From Bog-793 sp963823945 (GTDB lineage Bacteria > Actinomycetota > Acidimicrobiia > Acidimicrobiales > Bog-793): DNA of 64,000 bases. Positions 37,892 through 45,671 of the stretch are shown one piece after another. The number at the start of each line of letters is the position of its first letter. Within the stretch, counting starts at the first letter, position 1. The notes beneath the pieces were generated by a model. It had not been told where the DNA came from. It did no database searches and saw only the letters and a list, made by a program, of their open reading frames with translations. The stretch is taken from positions 62,001-126,000 of the forward strand of contig CAWGNK010000005.1 in the NCBI GenBank assembly GCA_963823945.1, read 5' to 3'. The position numbers were made by a program, and so were the translations under genes.

Positions 37892-38212
37892 ATGCCCCAA
37901 CCACCAAGCCTCACACCTGAACAGCGCAGTGCCGCACTCGCCAAGGCGGCTCAGGCGCGCAAGGCCCGAGCGGAGATCAAGGACCAGTTGAAGAACGGTC
38001 GGGTCTCGCTGAGCGGTTTGCTCGGTCGGGCCGCCAACGACGACATCGTCGGCAAGATGAAGGTTCTCGCTGTCCTCGAGTCCCTCCCGGGTACCGGCAA
38101 GGTGAAAGCCCGCCGGCTCATGGAGCAGATCGGCATCAGTGAGACGCGTCGGCTGCAGGGCCTAGGGGCGAAGCAGCGCAGCGCACTTCTCGAAGCCGTC
38201 GGCCGCTCCTGA
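37892..38212 (+). CDS. mihF: Actinobacterial integration host factor MihF
   Basis: A 106-aa basic DNA-binding protein. It has SLTPEQRSAALAKAAQARKARAEIKDQLKNG, then a helix-two-turn-helix region LESLPGTGKVKARRLMEQIGISETRRLQGLG. This matches mycobacterial/streptomycete IHF, which bends DNA and organises the nucleoid. ATG 37892 has a TAACGT box 7 nt upstream. The pyrF-mihF-gmk-rpoZ order is conserved in actinobacteria. The stop overlaps the gmk CTG as CTGA. Confidence 0.95.
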   Translation: MPQPPSLTPEQRSAALAKAAQARKARAEIKDQLKNGRVSLSGLLGRAANDDIVGKMKVLAVLESLPGTGKVKARRLMEQIGISETRRLQGLGAKQRSALLEAVGRS

Positions 38213-38751
38213 TCCTCGTCGTCTCCGGTCCCGGCGGTGCCGGGAAAGGGACGGTCGTCAAAGAGCTGGTCGCGCGCGACCCGAAACTCTGGCTGTCCCG
38301 TTCGTGGACGACGCGCGCCCGCCGGACCGGTGAGGCCGAGGACGCCTACACGTTCGTCGACCGGCCGACTTTCGAGGCCGGGATCGCGGCGGGCAGGTTC
38401 CTGGAGCACGCCTCCGTGCTCGGCGAGCTGTACGGCACGCCGCTGCCGGAGGCGCCGCCGGGGCACGACATCGTGCTCGAGATCGACGTCCAGGGTGCCG
38501 AGCAGGTGCGCAAGCGGTGCGAGAACGTCGTGTGCGTGCTGCTCGTCCCGCCCTCGCGGGCCGCTCAGGCGCAGCGGATGGGCGAGCGCGGGGACTCCGC
38601 GGCCCACGTGGCCGCGCGCCTCGAGCTCGCCGACCGCGAGACCGCGGCCGGCCGGGCCTTCGTCGACGCGGTCGTCGTCAACCGGGACGTCGACCAGGCC
38701 GTCGACGAGCTCGCCGGTATACTGGACCGCGCACGTCGCGGCGCGAGCTGA
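38209..38751 (+). CDS. gmk: Guanylate kinase, apparent CTG start
   Basis: A 180-aa P-loop kinase phosphorylating GMP. The frame reads LILVVSGPGGAGKGTVVKEL, which contains the P-loop GPGGAGKG, then RSWTTRARRTGEAEDAYTFVD (GMP binding), FLEHASVLGELYGTP, EIDVQGAEQVRKR and a C-terminal VVVNRDVDQAVDEL. An in-frame TGA at 38140 closes the frame, and from there to the P-loop no ATG, GTG or TTG occurs in frame. CTG 38209, overlapping the mihF stop as CTGA and placing the P-loop at residue 7, is the natural start. The next canonical codon, GTG 38416, would delete the P-loop. ATC 38212 or a sequencing error are less likely alternatives. Confidence 0.9.
   Translation: MILVVSGPGGAGKGTVVKELVARDPKLWLSRSWTTRARRTGEAEDAYTFVDRPTFEAGIAAGRFLEHASVLGELYGTPLPEAPPGHDIVLEIDVQGAEQVRKRCENVVCVLLVPPSRAAQAQRMGERGDSAAHVAARLELADRETAAGRAFVDAVVVNRDVDQAVDELAGILDRARRGAS
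38718..38723 (+). promoter_or_regulatory. -10 box for rpoZ inside gmk (TATACT)
   Basis: TATACT lies near the gmk 3' end and predicts a transcript start near 38730 and a leader of about 130 nt for rpoZ. No clear -35 is seen. Confidence 0.4.
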
Positions 38752-38859
38752 TCGCGCCCGGATGCGACCCGGGTCATCCGCGGTGGCAGTCGGCGTGCGG
38801 AACGTTCTGACCAGGGTGGGCGTCGCGCGAGCCGCGTCGACACGGTGATCGAGGAGACC

Positions 38860-39192
38860 ATGGCCGAACCACGCAGCACGATGATCGACCCCGCGATCGA
38901 GGACCTCCTCGACAAGGTGGACTCGAAGTTCGGCCTCGTCACCCTGGCCGCCAAGCGCGGCCGGCAGATCAACTCGTACTTCAACCAGCTCGGCGAGGGT
39001 CTCGGCGCGATCGTCCCGCCGCAGGTCAGCTCCGTGGCCCGCAAGCCGCTGTCGATCGCCCTCGAGGAGATCGCGGCGTCCAAGGTGCGCGCCGGCGAGC
39101 CGGTCGAGACGGCCGAGCCCGGCGAGGTGGAACTCGTCGAGGTGGCCGACACGGCCGACGACCCCGCCGGCGACCCACCGGCCAGCTCCTAG
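38860..39192 (+). CDS. rpoZ: RNA polymerase omega subunit
   Basis: A 110-aa protein. The core MIDPAIEDLLDKVDSKFGLVTLAAKRGRQINSYFN is the omega helix region that clamps the beta' C-terminus. SVARKPLSIALEEIAASKV follows, then an acidic tail. ATG 38860 follows Shine-Dalgarno GAGGAG. Standard neighbour of gmk and coaBC. Confidence 0.95.
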   Translation: MAEPRSTMIDPAIEDLLDKVDSKFGLVTLAAKRGRQINSYFNQLGEGLGAIVPPQVSSVARKPLSIALEEIAASKVRAGEPVETAEPGEVELVEVADTADDPAGDPPASS

Positions 39193-39205
39193 CGACCAGC
39201 TGCAG

Positions 39206-40471
39206 GTGGCCGCCGGAGATCGCGCCGCGATGACCCCGGGCCCCGACGGCGAGGAACGCCGGCGAGCCGACCGGGCCGCCCTCGAGGGCGCCTTCGTCGT
39301 TCTCGGGGTCACCGCCGGCATCGCCGCCTACAAGGCCGTCGAGATCTGCCGGCGCCTCGTCGACGCCGGCGCCCACGTCGTTCCGGTGCTCACCCCGGCG
39401 GCGACGCGCTTCGTCGGGACCGTGACGTTCTCCGCCCTCGCCTCGGAGCCGGCGCGCACGGAGCTGTTCGACCCGCACGACCCGATCCCGCACACGCGCC
39501 TCGCCCGGGCGGCCGACCTCGTCCTCGTCGCGCCGGCGACGGCGAACTTCCTCGCCGAGTACGCCGCCGGGATCGCAGCCGACCTGCTCGGCGCGACGCT
39601 GCTCGCCACGACGGCACCGGTCGTCGTCTGCCCGGCGATGCACGCCGGCATGTGGCGACACGCCTCGGTCGAGGAGAACCTCGCCACCCTGGAGCGGCGC
39701 GGTGTCGTCGTCGTTCCGCCGGAGTCGGGCCGGCTGGCGGGAGGCGACCTGGGTCCGGGACGCCTCGCCGACACGGAGGTCATCGTCGCCGCCGCGGCCG
39801 CCGTCCTCGGGGCCAAGGCCGAGCTCGCCGGCGTGCGGGTACTCGTCACGGCGGGGGGCACGCGCGAGCCGATCGACCCCGTCCGCTACCTCGGCAACCG
39901 CTCCTCGGGACGCCAGGGCCACGCGATCGCCCAAGAGGCGCGCCGGCGCGGCGCCGTCGTGACCCTCGTCTCGTCCTCGGCGCTCGCCCCACCGGCCGGT
40001 GTCGAGTTCGTGCCTGTCGAGACCGCCGCCGAGCTCGCCCGGGAGGTGTACGCCCGCGCGAACGACGCCGATGTCGTCGTGATGGCCGCCGCCGTGGCGG
40101 ACTTCCGCCCGAAAGTAGTGGCGCCGACCAAGCTGAAGAAGTCCGCCGGCCTCCCCGAGATCGTGCTCGAGCCGACCGAGGACGTGCTCGCGGCGCTCGG
40201 CTCGCGCCGCCGACCCGGCCAGGTCCTCGTCGGCTTCGCCGCCGAGACCGGCGACGCCGTCGAGGGCGCCTCCTCCAAGCTCGCCGCCAAGGGCGTCGAC
40301 CTCGTCGTCGCCAACGACGTGAGCGCGCCGGGGGTCGGCTTCGGCCACGAGACGAACGCCGTGACGATCCTCGAGGCCGGAGGCGGCCGAATCGACGTGC
40401 CGTTGGCGCCGAAGCCTACGATTGCCGCCGCCGTGCTCGACGCCGTCGCCCGTCGGCTGGCGCGTCCGTGA
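39206..40471 (+). CDS. coaBC: Phosphopantothenoylcysteine decarboxylase/synthetase (CoaBC)
   Basis: A bifunctional coenzyme A enzyme of about 413-421 aa. The CoaC flavoprotein half has VLGVTAGIAAYKAVEICRRL, VLVAPATANFLAEYAAGIADL-like residues and the PxMxxxMW motif as CPAMHAGMWRH. The CoaB half starts VLVTAGGTREPIDPVRYLGNRSSG and has AAVADFRP, TKLKKSAG, VGFAAET and VANDVSAPGVGF. Start is GTG 39206 or, 24 nt later, ATG 39230. rpoZ lies 13 nt upstream. Confidence 0.95.
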   Translation: MAAGDRAAMTPGPDGEERRRADRAALEGAFVVLGVTAGIAAYKAVEICRRLVDAGAHVVPVLTPAATRFVGTVTFSALASEPARTELFDPHDPIPHTRLARAADLVLVAPATANFLAEYAAGIAADLLGATLLATTAPVVVCPAMHAGMWRHASVEENLATLERRGVVVVPPESGRLAGGDLGPGRLADTEVIVAAAAAVLGAKAELAGVRVLVTAGGTREPIDPVRYLGNRSSGRQGHAIAQEARRRGAVVTLVSSSALAPPAGVEFVPVETAAELAREVYARANDADVVVMAAAVADFRPKVVAPTKLKKSAGLPEIVLEPTEDVLAALGSRRRPGQVLVGFAAETGDAVEGASSKLAAKGVDLVVANDVSAPGVGFGHETNAVTILEAGGGRIDVPLAPKPTIAAAVLDAVARRLARP

Positions 40472-40508
40472 CAACTGCCGGAAACCCACCGCACCGCTAG
40501 GAGCTGCC

Positions 40509-41705
40509 TTGTCGAGCTACACGTTCACCTCGGAGTCGGTGACCGAAGGCCATCCCGACAAGATGGCCGACCAGATCTCGGACGCCGTCCTCGACGCCAT
40601 CCTGGCCCAGGACCCGATGGGCCGGGTCGCCTGCGAGACGCTCCTCACGACCGGCATCGTCTGCGTCGTCGGCGAGATCTCGACCGAGAGCTACGTGGAC
40701 ATCCCGCGGATCGTGCGGGACACGGTCTGCGAGACCGGCTACGACCGCGAGGAGTACGGCTTCGACGGCAACACCTGCGGCGTCCTCGTCTCGATCGGTG
40801 AGCAGTCCCCCGACATCGACGCCGGTGTCTCGCGCTCGGCCGAGATCCGTCACGGCGACCTCGACGAGCTCTCGCAGCAGGGGGCGGGCGACCAGGGGAT
40901 GGTGTTCGGCTTCGCCTGCGACGAGACGCCCGACCTCATGCCGGTGCCGATCTGGTTCGCCCACCTGCTGGCGCGCCGGCTCGCCGAGATGCGCCGGGCG
41001 AACGTGCTGCCGTACCTGCGGCCGGACGGCAAGACCCAGGTGAGCGTCCGTTACGAGGACGGCCGGCCCGTCGAGCTCGAGACGGTCCTCATCTCGACCC
41101 AGCACCAGCCCGGCATCGACCCCGAGACGCTTCTCGGGCCGGACGTGGAGGAGCACGTGGTGCGGCCGTTGCTTCCTGTGCTCCCCCGGGAGATCGCCAC
41201 CGAGCGCCACAAGATGCTGTGCAACCCGACGGGCGTGTTCGAGCTCGGCGGTCCGCGGGCCGACGCCGGGCTGACCGGGCGCAAGATCATCGTCGACACC
41301 TACGGCGGCATGGCCCGCCACGGTGGCGGCGCCTTCTCCGGCAAGGACCCCTCCAAGGTCGACCGTTCCGGCGCCTACGCAGCCCGCTGGGTCGCCAAGC
41401 ACGTCGTCGCCGCCGGCGCGGCGCGGCGGTGCGAGATCCAGGTCGCCTACGCGATCGGCATCGCGCGGCCGATCTCGGTCATGGTCGAGACCTTCGGCAC
41501 CGCGGTCGTCGATCCGGCCCGGATCGAGGCCGCGATCGACGCGCTTTTCGACCTGCGCCCGGCGGCGATCATCCGCGACCTCGACCTGCGCCGCCCGATC
41601 TACCGCGCCACCGCCGCCTACGGGCACTTCGGGCGTGCCGAGCAGGAGTTCACCTGGGAGGCGACGCCCCGCGTCGACGACCTGCGCCGGGAACTCGACC
41701 TGTAG
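40509..41705 (+). CDS. metK: S-adenosylmethionine synthetase
   Basis: A 398-aa enzyme forming SAM from methionine and ATP. Signatures are FTSESVTEGHPDKMADQISDA (GHPDK), FDGNTCGVLVSIGEQSPDI, GAGDQGMVFGFACDET and the P-loop-like GGGAFSGKDPSKVDRS, with HGFGRAEQ-like HFGRAEQEFTWE at the C-terminus. TTG 40509 is the start, with AGGAG (40499-40503) 5 nt upstream; the in-frame region before it is coaBC shadow. Confidence 0.97.
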   Translation: MSSYTFTSESVTEGHPDKMADQISDAVLDAILAQDPMGRVACETLLTTGIVCVVGEISTESYVDIPRIVRDTVCETGYDREEYGFDGNTCGVLVSIGEQSPDIDAGVSRSAEIRHGDLDELSQQGAGDQGMVFGFACDETPDLMPVPIWFAHLLARRLAEMRRANVLPYLRPDGKTQVSVRYEDGRPVELETVLISTQHQPGIDPETLLGPDVEEHVVRPLLPVLPREIATERHKMLCNPTGVFELGGPRADAGLTGRKIIVDTYGGMARHGGGAFSGKDPSKVDRSGAYAARWVAKHVVAAGAARRCEIQVAYAIGIARPISVMVETFGTAVVDPARIEAAIDALFDLRPAAIIRDLDLRRPIYRATAAYGHFGRAEQEFTWEATPRVDDLRRELDL

Positions 41706-41711
41706 CAGCCG

Positions 41712-43523
41712 GTGACGACCCCGTCGGGACCGCCACCCCGGCGGGTCGTCGCGGTCCTCCCCGACGTCACCGGCATCGACCGGGAGTTCGCCTACGCCGT
41801 GCCGGATCTCCTCGCCGGCTCGGTCGGGCTCGGCTCGATCGTGCGGGTGCCGCTGCACGGCCGCAACGTGCGCGGCTGGGTCGTCGCCGAGGCCGGCGAG
41901 CCCGACGGCTACGAGCTACGGGAGATCCTCGCTCTCGTCTCGGCGGGGCCGGCCCCCGAGATCGTCGGGCTCGGGCGGTTCGGCGCCTGGCGCTACGCCG
42001 GCCGGCTGCGGCCGTTCCTGCTCGCCGGGTCGCCGCCGCGCCTCGTCGGCCCCCTGGGGCCCGCCCGGCCGGCCAGCCCGCCCGGTCCGGAACCGGGCAC
42101 GTCGGCGGTCGCCGAGGCGACGCGACGGGCCCTGCGGTCAGGATCCGCGGTCCTGCGCCTCCCGCCGGCCGCCCCCCGCCTCGACGTCGTCGTGGAGGCG
42201 CTCGCCGCCGCCGGGGACCGTGACGCCCTCGTGCTCGTGCCGGCCCGGCGCGACGCCGAGGTGCTCGCCAAGCGGCTCGCCCGGCTCGGCCGCCAGGTGG
42301 CGCTGCAGCCCGAGGCGTGGGCCCACGCGGCGGCGGGAGGTTGCACCGTCGTCGGCGCACGGGCTGCGGCGTTCGCGCCGGTCGCGCGGCTCGGCGTCGT
42401 CGTCGTCCTCGACGCCCACTCGGAGTCCTACGTCGAACAGCGCGCCCCGACGTGGGACGCGACGGTGCTGGCGGCCGAGCGGGCCCGTCGCGCCGGCGTG
42501 CCGTGCCTGCAGGTGAGCCCCTGTCCGACGCTCGCCTCCCTCGCCGGGTCGGCGCTCGTCAGCCTCGACCCCGCCTTGGAGCGGGCCGGATGGGCCGCGG
42601 TCGAGGTGATCGACCGCGGTGGCGACGACCCGCGGTCCGGGCTTTTCAGTGCGCGTTTCGCCGAGATCGTGCGGGACTGGCGCCGCTCCCGCCCCGAGCT
42701 CCCCGTCGTCTGCGTGCTCAACCGGACGGGCCGGGCGCGGCTGCTCGCCTGCGGTGCCTGCCGGGCGATCGTGCGGTGCGAGCGCTGCGGAGCCGCCCTC
42801 GTCGAGCTCGGCGGGGAGACCTCGTCGCTGCACTGCTCGGTCTGCGGGAGCTCGCGGCCGTTCGTGTGCGCCACCTGCTCCTCGACGCGCCTGCGGCGGC
42901 TGCGGCTCGGCACGACACGGGCCGCCGAGGAGGTCGCGGCCCTCGTGGGCGAGCCGGTGGAGGAGGTCTCCTCGGGGCCCCCCGGCCCCGCCGCGGGCAC
43001 GGCCGGTGTCCTCGTCGGCACCGAGGCGGTCCTCCACCGGGTGCGAGCCGCCTCGGCGGTCGTCTTCCTCGATTTCGACCAGGAGCTCCTCGCCCCGCGG
43101 TTCCGCGCCGGGGAGGAGGCGCTCGCCCTGCTGGCCCTGGCGGGCCGGCTCGTCGGGGGGCGGGGTCCGGCGGCCGGCGGCCGGCCGGGGGGCCCGGTCG
43201 CCATCCAGACCCGGATCCCGGACCACGAGGTCGTGCGGGCCGCGGTCGCGGGAGACCCGGGCCTGTGCAGCGGGGCCGAGGCGACGCGGCGCCGCGGGCT
43301 CGACCTGCCGCCGTATTCCGCCCTCGCCGTCATGTCGGGGCCCGCAGCCGAGGAGCACGCGCGCCGGCTTAGCGCGGCGCCTGCCCACCTCGAGGTCGCA
43401 CAGCTCGGCCCGGACCGGTTCTGGGTACGTGGCCCCAACCCGGCCCTTCTCGCCGACGGGCTCGCCGGGGCCGGCCTGCCGACGGAGGGGGTGCGGGTCG
43501 AGGTCGACCCGGTCCGCGTGTGA
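41712..43523 (+). CDS. priA: PriA-like primosomal protein, helicase motifs degenerate
   Basis: A 603-aa PriA homologue. Present are the N-terminal DNA-binding domain (VAVLPDVTGIDREFAYAVP, GRNVRGWVV), the zinc cluster of CGACRAIVRCERCG, CSVCGSSRPFVCATC, and late signatures LPPYSALAVMSG. The Walker A segment is replaced (SGSAVLRLPPAAPR, no GKT/S). The DEEH box is replaced by LDAHSESYVEQRAP. It therefore probably does not hydrolyse ATP and acts in replisome loading by binding, as proposed for other actinobacterial PriA proteins. GTG start, 6 nt after metK. Confidence 0.88.
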   Translation: MTTPSGPPPRRVVAVLPDVTGIDREFAYAVPDLLAGSVGLGSIVRVPLHGRNVRGWVVAEAGEPDGYELREILALVSAGPAPEIVGLGRFGAWRYAGRLRPFLLAGSPPRLVGPLGPARPASPPGPEPGTSAVAEATRRALRSGSAVLRLPPAAPRLDVVVEALAAAGDRDALVLVPARRDAEVLAKRLARLGRQVALQPEAWAHAAAGGCTVVGARAAAFAPVARLGVVVVLDAHSESYVEQRAPTWDATVLAAERARRAGVPCLQVSPCPTLASLAGSALVSLDPALERAGWAAVEVIDRGGDDPRSGLFSARFAEIVRDWRRSRPELPVVCVLNRTGRARLLACGACRAIVRCERCGAALVELGGETSSLHCSVCGSSRPFVCATCSSTRLRRLRLGTTRAAEEVAALVGEPVEEVSSGPPGPAAGTAGVLVGTEAVLHRVRAASAVVFLDFDQELLAPRFRAGEEALALLALAGRLVGGRGPAAGGRPGGPVAIQTRIPDHEVVRAAVAGDPGLCSGAEATRRRGLDLPPYSALAVMSGPAAEEHARRLSAAPAHLEVAQLGPDRFWVRGPNPALLADGLAGAGLPTEGVRVEVDPVRV

Positions 43524-44224
43524 GGGAGCCGTCCGCGGGATCGGGTCCGCCGTCCCGGGATCGTGGCGGGCTGCAGCGGAATCGGCGCCGTGGTGTTCTT
43601 TATTCTGTGCCCGGTGCCAGCGCGACCGCCGACGCCGAGATCTGCCGCCGGCTCGCCCAAGACCTCGACGCCGGCTTCGTCGACCTCGTCGAGTCCTACG
43701 GGAAGGTCGTCCTCACCGTGGCGGCCCGGGCGGCCACGACGCCCTGCGACGCCGAGGACCTCGCCGCCGAGTCGCTGCTGCGCGCCTACCGGGCGCTCAG
43801 CGGCTACGGGCCCGACCGGATCCGCGAGCTGCAGTTGCGCCCGTGGCTGGTGACGATCGTGCTCAACGCCTCGCGCAACGCCCGCCGTGACGCGGCGCGA
43901 CGGCCGAGGACCGAGGTGCTCGGCGGCCACGAGCTCGCCTCGTCCCACCGTGACGCCGGCGAGTCCGCCGAGCTGGGCGACGAGGTGGCCGGCCTCGCCC
44001 GGCGGCTCGCCGATCTGCCCGCCAGGCAGCGCACCGCCGTCGTGCTGCGCCACGTCGTCGGCCTGCCGATCGCCGAGATCGCCCTCGTGCTGGAGTGCCC
44101 CGAGGGGACGGCGAGATCGCACGTCGCCCGGGGGCTCGCCGCCCTGCGCGCCGCCTACGGCGTGCCGGGCGGCGAACCTGCGGCGCCCGTGTCCGGGGCA
44201 GAGAAGGGGAGACCGCAGCCATGA
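43520..44224 (+). CDS. ECF-like sigma factor
   Basis: A protein of 205-234 aa. Region 2 is seen as CDAEDLAAESLLRAYRALSGYGPDRIRELQLRPWLVTIVLNASRN. Region 4 is seen as LPARQRTAVVLRHVVGLPIAEIALVLECPEGTARSHVARGLAAL. Start is GTG 43520, overlapping the priA stop as GTGA, or GTG 43607, which drops an Arg-rich tail. No anti-sigma factor is next to it; instead its stop overlaps an Ogt/Ada-type gene as ATGA, suggesting a DNA-alkylation response role (inferred). Confidence 0.85.
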   Translation: MREPSAGSGPPSRDRGGLQRNRRRGVLYSVPGASATADAEICRRLAQDLDAGFVDLVESYGKVVLTVAARAATTPCDAEDLAAESLLRAYRALSGYGPDRIRELQLRPWLVTIVLNASRNARRDAARRPRTEVLGGHELASSHRDAGESAELGDEVAGLARRLADLPARQRTAVVLRHVVGLPIAEIALVLECPEGTARSHVARGLAALRAAYGVPGGEPAAPVSGAEKGRPQP

Positions 44225-44991
44225 GACCAACCGCCGTGCCGTCGATCGAGGAGGACCTCAGGCGCCTCGCGGTCCGCCCGCCCCGGGACTTCGCCGCCCG
44301 GGTGGTGGCGCACTACACCGCGGTCGCCGCTCCCGCCGGCGAGATCTTCGTCGCCTGGACCGCCGCCGGCGTTGCCCTTGTCGACTTCGCCTCGCCAGGT
44401 GGTGGGGCTGCCTTCGCGAGCCGGTTCCGGGAGCGGTTCGGCCGCCCGATCGTGCCCGCCCAACGGCCGCTGGCCGGACTCGTCGCCGCGGCCCGCTCGG
44501 GGCGGGGGCGCGGGCTCCGGTTCGACCTCGCCGGACTGACGCCGTTCGAGGCCGCCGTGCTCGAGGCGACGCTTGCCATCCCCGTGGGTGAGGTGCGGCC
44601 GTACGCGTGGGTGGCGGCGGCGATCGGCCGGCCCCGGGCGGTCCGGGCGGTCGGCTCGGCGCTCGGGCGCAACCCCGTGCCGGTCCTCATCCCCTGCCAC
44701 CGCGTCACCCGTTCGGACGGCTCGATCGGCAACTACGGGGGAGGCCCGGCGCGCAAGGAGGCGCTGTTGCGGGCCGAGGGGGTGGATCTTGAAGACCTCG
44801 GCGAGCTCGCCGCGGCGGGCGTCCACTACCTGGGTTCCACGACGACGCGGATCGTCTGCCTGCCGAGCTGCCACCGGGCACGCCGGATCGGGGCCGCCCA
44901 CCGCCGGGGCTTCGGCGACCTCGCCGCGGCCCGCACCGCCGGCTACCGGCCGTGCGCACTCTGCCGGCCGGGTCCCGTCCCTCCCGCCTGA
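44221..44991 (+). CDS. Methylated-DNA-cysteine methyltransferase fused to Ada zinc domain
   Basis: A 256-aa fusion. Residues 25-190 are an O6-alkylguanine-DNA alkyltransferase with the acceptor Cys159 in LIPCHRVTRSDGSIGNYGGG and the DNA-binding RAVGSALGRNPVPV. Residues 205-250 match the Ada metal-binding domain, with ligands C213, C217, C245 and C248 in RIVCLPSCHRARRIG and GYRPCALCRP. In Ada this zinc domain is N-terminal and senses methylphosphotriesters; here it is C-terminal and the AraC-type helix-turn-helix is missing. The sigma factor coupled upstream could supply the transcription output. Confidence 0.88.
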   Translation: MRPTAVPSIEEDLRRLAVRPPRDFAARVVAHYTAVAAPAGEIFVAWTAAGVALVDFASPGGGAAFASRFRERFGRPIVPAQRPLAGLVAAARSGRGRGLRFDLAGLTPFEAAVLEATLAIPVGEVRPYAWVAAAIGRPRAVRAVGSALGRNPVPVLIPCHRVTRSDGSIGNYGGGPARKEALLRAEGVDLEDLGELAAAGVHYLGSTTTRIVCLPSCHRARRIGAAHRRGFGDLAAARTAGYRPCALCRPGPVPPA

Positions 44992-45058
44992 CGGGCGCCG
45001 CCGGAGCGGAGCCCCCTGCGAGCGGGGCCTCGCCAGGTTGGCCCGAGGCGGGAGCTGC

Positions 45059-45064
45059 TAGTCT
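45059..45064 (+). promoter_or_regulatory. -10 box of rpsO (TAGTCT)
   Basis: TAGTCT begins a transcript with a leader of about 110 nt before rpsO, unlike the leaderless genes nearby. A CTGCT/AGCAG hairpin overlaps it. A leader of this size would suit S15 autoregulation, but no specific structure was identified. Confidence 0.4.
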
Positions 45065-45180
45065 GCAGCAGTCGGCATTCGTCGACGACGGTGTCCGCGT
45101 GCCGGACGCCGGTCCTGTTCTCGGTGCGCGGGGGAGACCCCGGCGGCCGGGGCACGAGATCTACGAGGGTTTGTACGTTC

Positions 45181-45438
45181 ATGCTCGACAAGGCGGCGAC
45201 GATCGCCGAGTACCGGCTGCACGAGACTGACACCGGGTCACCCGAGGTCCAGATTGCGGTGCTCTCCGAGCGCATCAACGGTCTCACGGAGCACCTGAAG
45301 TCGCACAAGGGCGATCACCACACCCGGCGCGGCCTGCTGATGCTCAACGGGCAAAGACGCCGCCTGCTGGACTACGTGCGGGCGAACGACGTCGAGCGCT
45401 ACCGCGCTTTGATCGCGCGCCTCGGCCTCCGCCGCTAG
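45181..45438 (+). CDS. rpsO: 30S ribosomal protein S15
   Basis: An 85-aa protein with the S15 pattern: YRLHETDTGSPEVQIAVLSERINGLTEHLKSHKGDHHTRRGLLMLNGQRRRLLDYVRANDVERYRALIARLGLR, including the rRNA-contacting HHTRRGLL helix-loop. ATG 45181 gives the normal length. Paired with pnp as in most bacteria. Confidence 0.97.
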   Translation: MLDKAATIAEYRLHETDTGSPEVQIAVLSERINGLTEHLKSHKGDHHTRRGLLMLNGQRRRLLDYVRANDVERYRALIARLGLRR

Positions 45439-45671
45439 AGGCAGGAGCCATCTCCACCGGGCGAGTGCCCCGTGGGGCGAGAGCCGGAAGGCGAGGAGCG
45501 CTACCCGGCTGAGAAGAGGTGTTCGCCCACCCGTCGTAACGGGAGGTGCCAGCACCGCAGGCAGCCAACGGCCCCCGTCGGAGCCAGCTGCCAGTCGCCG
45601 GGTCCCCGGCCCGTTCGGGAGCCCGACGACTGGGAACTGGCGGGCGGGCGCCCCAGTGACCAAGGAGTGAT

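Noticed and set aside
43601..43606. TATTCT as a leaderless promoter of the sigma factor
   Set aside because: It abuts GTG 43607 with no gap, and the GTG at the right distance (43614) is out of frame.
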